NCBI GenBank assembly: GCA_023389455.1
Contig: JAEWEJ010000223.1
Coordinates: 1 to 24,955 of the forward strand
Source of the DNA: Actinomycetes bacterium
GTDB lineage: Bacteria; Actinomycetota; Actinomycetes; Actinomycetales; Cellulomonadaceae
Length of the DNA stretch: 24,955 nt
Direction: 5' to 3'
Shown here: in pieces, positions 22,132 to 24,955 of the stretch
Layout of the letters: every line of letters starts with the position of its first letter
Position numbering within the stretch: the first letter of the stretch is position 1
Notes under the pieces: model-generated
The model's database searches: none
What the model saw: only the letters and a program-made list of their open reading frames with translations
Told to the model about the DNA's origin: nothing
Made by a program: the position numbers and the translations under genes

Positions 22132-23013
22132 ATGAGCGCCGAGCGCCAGACCGTCGACGTCGGCGGGCGACCCGTCCGCCTCACCCACCTGGACAAGGTG
22201 CTGTACCCCGCGACGGGGACGACCAAGGCCGAGGTCATGGACTACCTCGTGCGCGTCCAGGAGCCGATCCTGCGCCAGCTGCGCGACCGGCCGGTCACGC
22301 GCATCCGCTGGCCCGACGGCGTGGGCGGCGAGAAGTTCTTCGAGAAGAACGTGCCCCGCGGCGCACCGTCGTGGCTGCGGCACCAGCGGCTGCCCGCGTC
22401 GCCCGGCACGCCGGACGAGGGCACCGTCCTCGACCTGCCGTTCATCGACGACCTGGCCGGGCTGATGTGGGCGGCGAACTCCGGTGCGTTGGAGCTGCAC
22501 ACGCCCCAGTGGACCGTCGGGCCACGCGGCGGGCTGCGTGACGCCGACCGTCTCGTCGTCGACCTCGACCCCGGGCCGGGCGCCGGGCTGGACGAGTGCG
22601 TACGCGTCGCGCACCTCGTCGCCGAGCGCCTCGCGGACCAGGGGCTGGTCCGCACCGTGCCGGTCACGTCGGGCTCGAAGGGCCTGCAGCTCTACGCGCC
22701 GCTGCCCCGCCCGCGCCCCGCGACGGAGGTCCGCGAGCTCGCGCGCACGCTGGCCGTGGCGCTCGCGGACGACGAGCCGGGGCTCGTCGTGGCCGTGCAG
22801 CGCAAGGACCTGCGCGGGGGCAAGGTGCTGCTGGACTGGTCGCAGAACCACCCCGCGAAGACCACGATCACGCCCTGGTCGTTGCGGGGCCGGGACCGGC
22901 CGACCGTCGCGGCACCGCGGCGCTGGGACGAGATCGTCCCCGGTCTGCGCCAGCTCACGGCCGACGAGGCGGCGACCCGCCTGGCCGCCGACGGTGACCC
23001 GTTCGAGGAGTGA
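22132..23013 (+). CDS. ligD: LigD polymerase/primase domain, stand-alone
   Basis: This 293-aa archaeo-eukaryotic-primase-type polymerase fills gaps and adds nucleotides at broken ends during Ku-dependent joining. Metal-binding D144 and D146 lie in VVDLDPGPG and the third acid, D235, in LLDWSQNHPAKTTI. N-terminal family stretches include LDKVLYPATGTTKAEVMDYL and GEKFFEKNVPRGAPSWL; RGRDRPTVAAPRRWDE closes the domain. In the nucleotide-binding segment TSGSKGLQLYAPL, residue Q186 stands where LigD polymerases I recall have His. The ATG at 22132 follows AGGAGGAG. The gene probably shares a transcript with the ligase gene upstream. In many bacteria these parts are fused into one LigD chain. Confidence 0.92.
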   Translation: MSAERQTVDVGGRPVRLTHLDKVLYPATGTTKAEVMDYLVRVQEPILRQLRDRPVTRIRWPDGVGGEKFFEKNVPRGAPSWLRHQRLPASPGTPDEGTVLDLPFIDDLAGLMWAANSGALELHTPQWTVGPRGGLRDADRLVVDLDPGPGAGLDECVRVAHLVAERLADQGLVRTVPVTSGSKGLQLYAPLPRPRPATEVRELARTLAVALADDEPGLVVAVQRKDLRGGKVLLDWSQNHPAKTTITPWSLRGRDRPTVAAPRRWDEIVPGLRQLTADEAATRLAADGDPFEE

Positions 23014-23108
23014 CGTCGACGGCCCGCGGCACGGGCGCGCGCCTGGCGGACGCTCGATCGCCGTTCCGATGGCGGGGCCCCGCGCGTCCTGGCAGCGTGG
23101 ACGCGACC

Positions 23109-23130
23109 CGGGCCGGACGAGCCCGGCCCG
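23109..23130 (+). terminator. Hairpin upstream of dps
   Basis: A 7-bp GC stem (CGGGCCG with CGGCCCG) with an 8-base loop ends 17 bases before the dps start. It could end the ligD transcript or be a leader structure in the dps mRNA; no T-tract is present. Confidence 0.35.
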
Positions 23131-23147
23131 TACGTGAAGGAGTGGTC

Positions 23148-23726
23148 ATGGCCCGCGATCTGCCCCAATACACCGTCCCGTCGCTCACGCCCGAGGACGG
23201 CGCCACGGTGGCCCAGATCCTGCAGGAGCGCCTGAACGCGCTCAACGACCTGGCGCTCACCCTCAAGCACATCCACTGGAACGTCGTGGGTCCGCACTTC
23301 ATCGCGGTGCACGAGATGCTCGACCCGCAGGTCGACGCGGTGCGGCTGATGGTCGACGCGACGGCCGAGCGCATCGCGACGCTCGGCACCGCTCCCGTCG
23401 GCACGCCCGGAGCCCTCGTGAAGGCACGCACCTGGGACGACTACTCGATCGGTCGCGCGAGCACCACCGAGCACCTGGGCGCCCTCGACGAGGTGTACGT
23501 CGGCGTCATCACGGACCACCGTGCGGCGGCGGCGGCCACGGAGGAGCTCGACACCGTGACGAACGACCTGCTGGTCGGGCACCTGCGCGAGCTCGAGCTG
23601 TTCCACTGGTTCGTGCGGGCGCACCTCGAGTCCTCGGGGGGCGCACTGTCGACCGCCGGCGCCTCGACCGAGAAGGGTGCCGCGGAGGCCGCGAAGGCCG
23701 GCTCGGGGTCCGGCACCGCCTCGTGA
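23148..23726 (+). CDS. dps: Dps-family DNA-binding ferritin
   Basis: This 192-aa protein should form a dodecamer that oxidises and stores iron and shields DNA during starvation or oxidative stress. The four-helix ferritin core includes the ferroxidase signature LKHIHWNVVGPHFIAVHEMLD, followed by acidic residues of the second helix (VDATAERIATLG). Later stretches, DEVYVGVITDHRAAAAATEEL and LRELELFHWFVRAHLES, are typical of actinobacterial Dps. The last 30 residues are an Ala/Gly/Lys tail, possibly contacting DNA. The ATG follows AAGGAG at good spacing. It lies downstream of the ligD genes and overlaps the App1-type gene by four bases. Confidence 0.94.
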   Translation: MARDLPQYTVPSLTPEDGATVAQILQERLNALNDLALTLKHIHWNVVGPHFIAVHEMLDPQVDAVRLMVDATAERIATLGTAPVGTPGALVKARTWDDYSIGRASTTEHLGALDEVYVGVITDHRAAAAATEELDTVTNDLLVGHLRELELFHWFVRAHLESSGGALSTAGASTEKGAAEAAKAGSGSGTAS

Positions 23727-24931
23727 CGTCGCGACACGCCTCCTCGCGCCGCTCCCCCGACGCACCGTCCGACCCCGCGGCGGACGAGCTGCGCGCGGGG
23801 CGCGTGGCCCCCCGCTTCGAGAACCCGGACGGCTCACCCGTCGCGCGGCTGCCGCTCGCGGCCCGCCTGGAGGACCGGTTCGACGCCGCGCTCGTGCACG
23901 TCCTGCGGCGGCGCGGCTGGACCGTGCGCGTGGTCGGGTACGCGGGCTACGGCTCCGGCGGGCGGGTCCGCGTCCTGGCGCGCACGCTCCTGGCGTCGCC
24001 GTCGGTGCGCCAGCGCGACCTGCCCGACGCGGGCGCCGGTGCACAGACCGGCGAGCGGCCGGCCCCGCCCGTGCGCGGCTGGCGGTCCTTCCTCACCGCG
24101 CCGGTGGCCGGGGCGCCGATCGAGGTGAGCGTCGGCGGCACGACGCACCGCTGCGAGACGGACCGCGGCGGCTACCTGGACACGGTGGTCGAGGCCGACC
24201 TCACCCCCGGGTGGCACGAGGTCACGCTGACGTCGCTCGACGGTGCACGCACCACCGCCCGCGTCGTCGTCGTGGGCCCGGAGCCGACCGTCGGCATCGT
24301 CAGCGACATCGACGACACCGTCATGGTCACGCGCCTGCCGCGTCCGCTGGTCGCGGCGTGGAACGTCTTCGTCCGCCACGAGAACGCGCGCGAGGCCGTG
24401 CCCGGCATGTCGCGCCTCTACCGCGAGCTGATGTCGTCACGACCGGGCGCCCCGGTCGTGTACCTGTCGACGGGCGCCTGGAACGCGGCCCCGGCCATCG
24501 GACGGTTCCTGCGCCGGCACGACTACCCCGCAGGTCCGCTCCTGCTGACGGACTGGGGCCCGACCAACACCGGCCTGTTCCGCAGCGGGCCGCGTCACAA
24601 GGTCACCGAGCTGCGGCGCCTGTTCACCGAGCTGCCGCAGGTCCGCTGGTTCCTCGTGGGCGACGACGGGCAGCACGACCCGCAGATCTACGCGGGTGCG
24701 GTCGCCCACCACCCCGAGCGTGTCGAAGCCGTGCTCATCCGCCAGCTCACCGCGAGCGAGCACGTCCTGTCGCACGGCATCCCGGTGGCGTCCCCCGAGC
24801 AGGAGGACTCCGAGGAGCGCGCCGACGACCACCCGCGCGTGCAGGTGCTGACCGGGGAGGACGGCGAGGCGCTGCTGCGTGCGGCGCGCGAGGCGGGCCT
24901 GGCGGGTCCGCGGCGCCACCGCGCCGGGTAG
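23723..24931 (+). CDS. App1-family HAD phosphatase (DUF2183)
   Basis: This 402-aa protein has the catalytic domain of yeast App1, a phosphatidate phosphatase, in its C-terminal half. HAD motif I is SDIDDTV (nucleophile D195), motif II the serine/threonine of YLSTGAWN, motif III the lysine in RHKVTEL, and motif IV GDDGQHDPQIY. The N-terminal part (about 45-185) contains RRGWTVRVVGYAGYGSGGRVRVLAR and a beta-rich stretch (APIEVSVGGTTHRC) seen in bacterial App1-like proteins. No membrane segment is visible. The bacterial substrate is unknown. The GTG overlaps the dps stop as GTGA, so it is translationally coupled to Dps. The gene is complete, ending 24 bases before the window edge. Confidence 0.87.
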   Translation: MTSRHASSRRSPDAPSDPAADELRAGRVAPRFENPDGSPVARLPLAARLEDRFDAALVHVLRRRGWTVRVVGYAGYGSGGRVRVLARTLLASPSVRQRDLPDAGAGAQTGERPAPPVRGWRSFLTAPVAGAPIEVSVGGTTHRCETDRGGYLDTVVEADLTPGWHEVTLTSLDGARTTARVVVVGPEPTVGIVSDIDDTVMVTRLPRPLVAAWNVFVRHENAREAVPGMSRLYRELMSSRPGAPVVYLSTGAWNAAPAIGRFLRRHDYPAGPLLLTDWGPTNTGLFRSGPRHKVTELRRLFTELPQVRWFLVGDDGQHDPQIYAGAVAHHPERVEAVLIRQLTASEHVLSHGIPVASPEQEDSEERADDHPRVQVLTGEDGEALLRAAREAGLAGPRRHRAG

Positions 24932-24955
24932 CCGCGCAGAGGCAGGGAGCACGGC

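Overview
The window is a contiguous piece of a very high-GC actinobacterial chromosome. Codons end almost always in G or C, GTG starts are frequent, and neighbouring genes often overlap by a GTGA or ATGA tetranucleotide. Two secreted cellulases with CBM2 modules and Pro/Thr/Ser linkers closely resemble those of Cellulomonas, so a Cellulomonas-like member of the Cellulomonadaceae is the best guess. That assignment is an inference from protein resemblance, not from a marker gene.

Region 1 (64-6035, all minus strand) is the block known from mycobacteria as Rv1822-Rv1830. In transcription order it holds a CDP-alcohol phosphatidyltransferase (PgsA2-like), a DUF881 protein, a small basic membrane protein (DUF1290), a second DUF881 protein with an unusually long acidic N-terminus, the FHA protein GarA, the MerR regulator FtsR, a bifunctional nuclease (DUF151), and a second MerR regulator of the Rv1830 (ResR/McdR) type. 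The gcvH gene that sits inside the mycobacterial block is absent. The first four genes are joined by 4-base overlaps; the last four have candidate promoters of their own.

Region 2 (6183-8654, plus strand) holds a CoA-binding Rossmann protein and a DeaD-type DEAD-box RNA helicase. The helicase has a long leader with a hairpin and a possible in-frame upstream ORF, and is followed by a strong 16-bp hairpin terminator.

Region 3 (8726-16581) centres on polysaccharide use. A large cytoplasmic protein joins a LacI-type ligand-binding domain to a GAF-like region, a PAS domain and a catalytically ruined GGDEF domain that keeps its c-di-GMP binding I-site. It is divergent from a LacI-family regulator, which is followed by a secreted GH6-CBM2 exo-cellulase and a GH5-CBM2 cellulase.

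Region 4 (16632-18799) holds a threonine-aldolase-like PLP enzyme with a 17-bp tandem repeat running up to its stop codon, a DUF6328 membrane protein, and a short HU protein.

Region 5 (18938-24931) is a DNA end-joining and DNA-protection neighbourhood. Ku is translationally coupled to a PHP-domain protein that looks like DNA polymerase X without its polymerase palm. Divergent from Ku are separate genes for the ligase and polymerase parts of LigD, then Dps, which overlaps an App1-type HAD phosphatase. No LigD 3'-phosphoesterase domain is present in the window, so the PHP protein is a good candidate for the end-processing nuclease. The most interesting candidates for new biology are the LacI-sensor/PAS/dead-GGDEF protein beside the cellulases and the Ku-coupled PHP protein.
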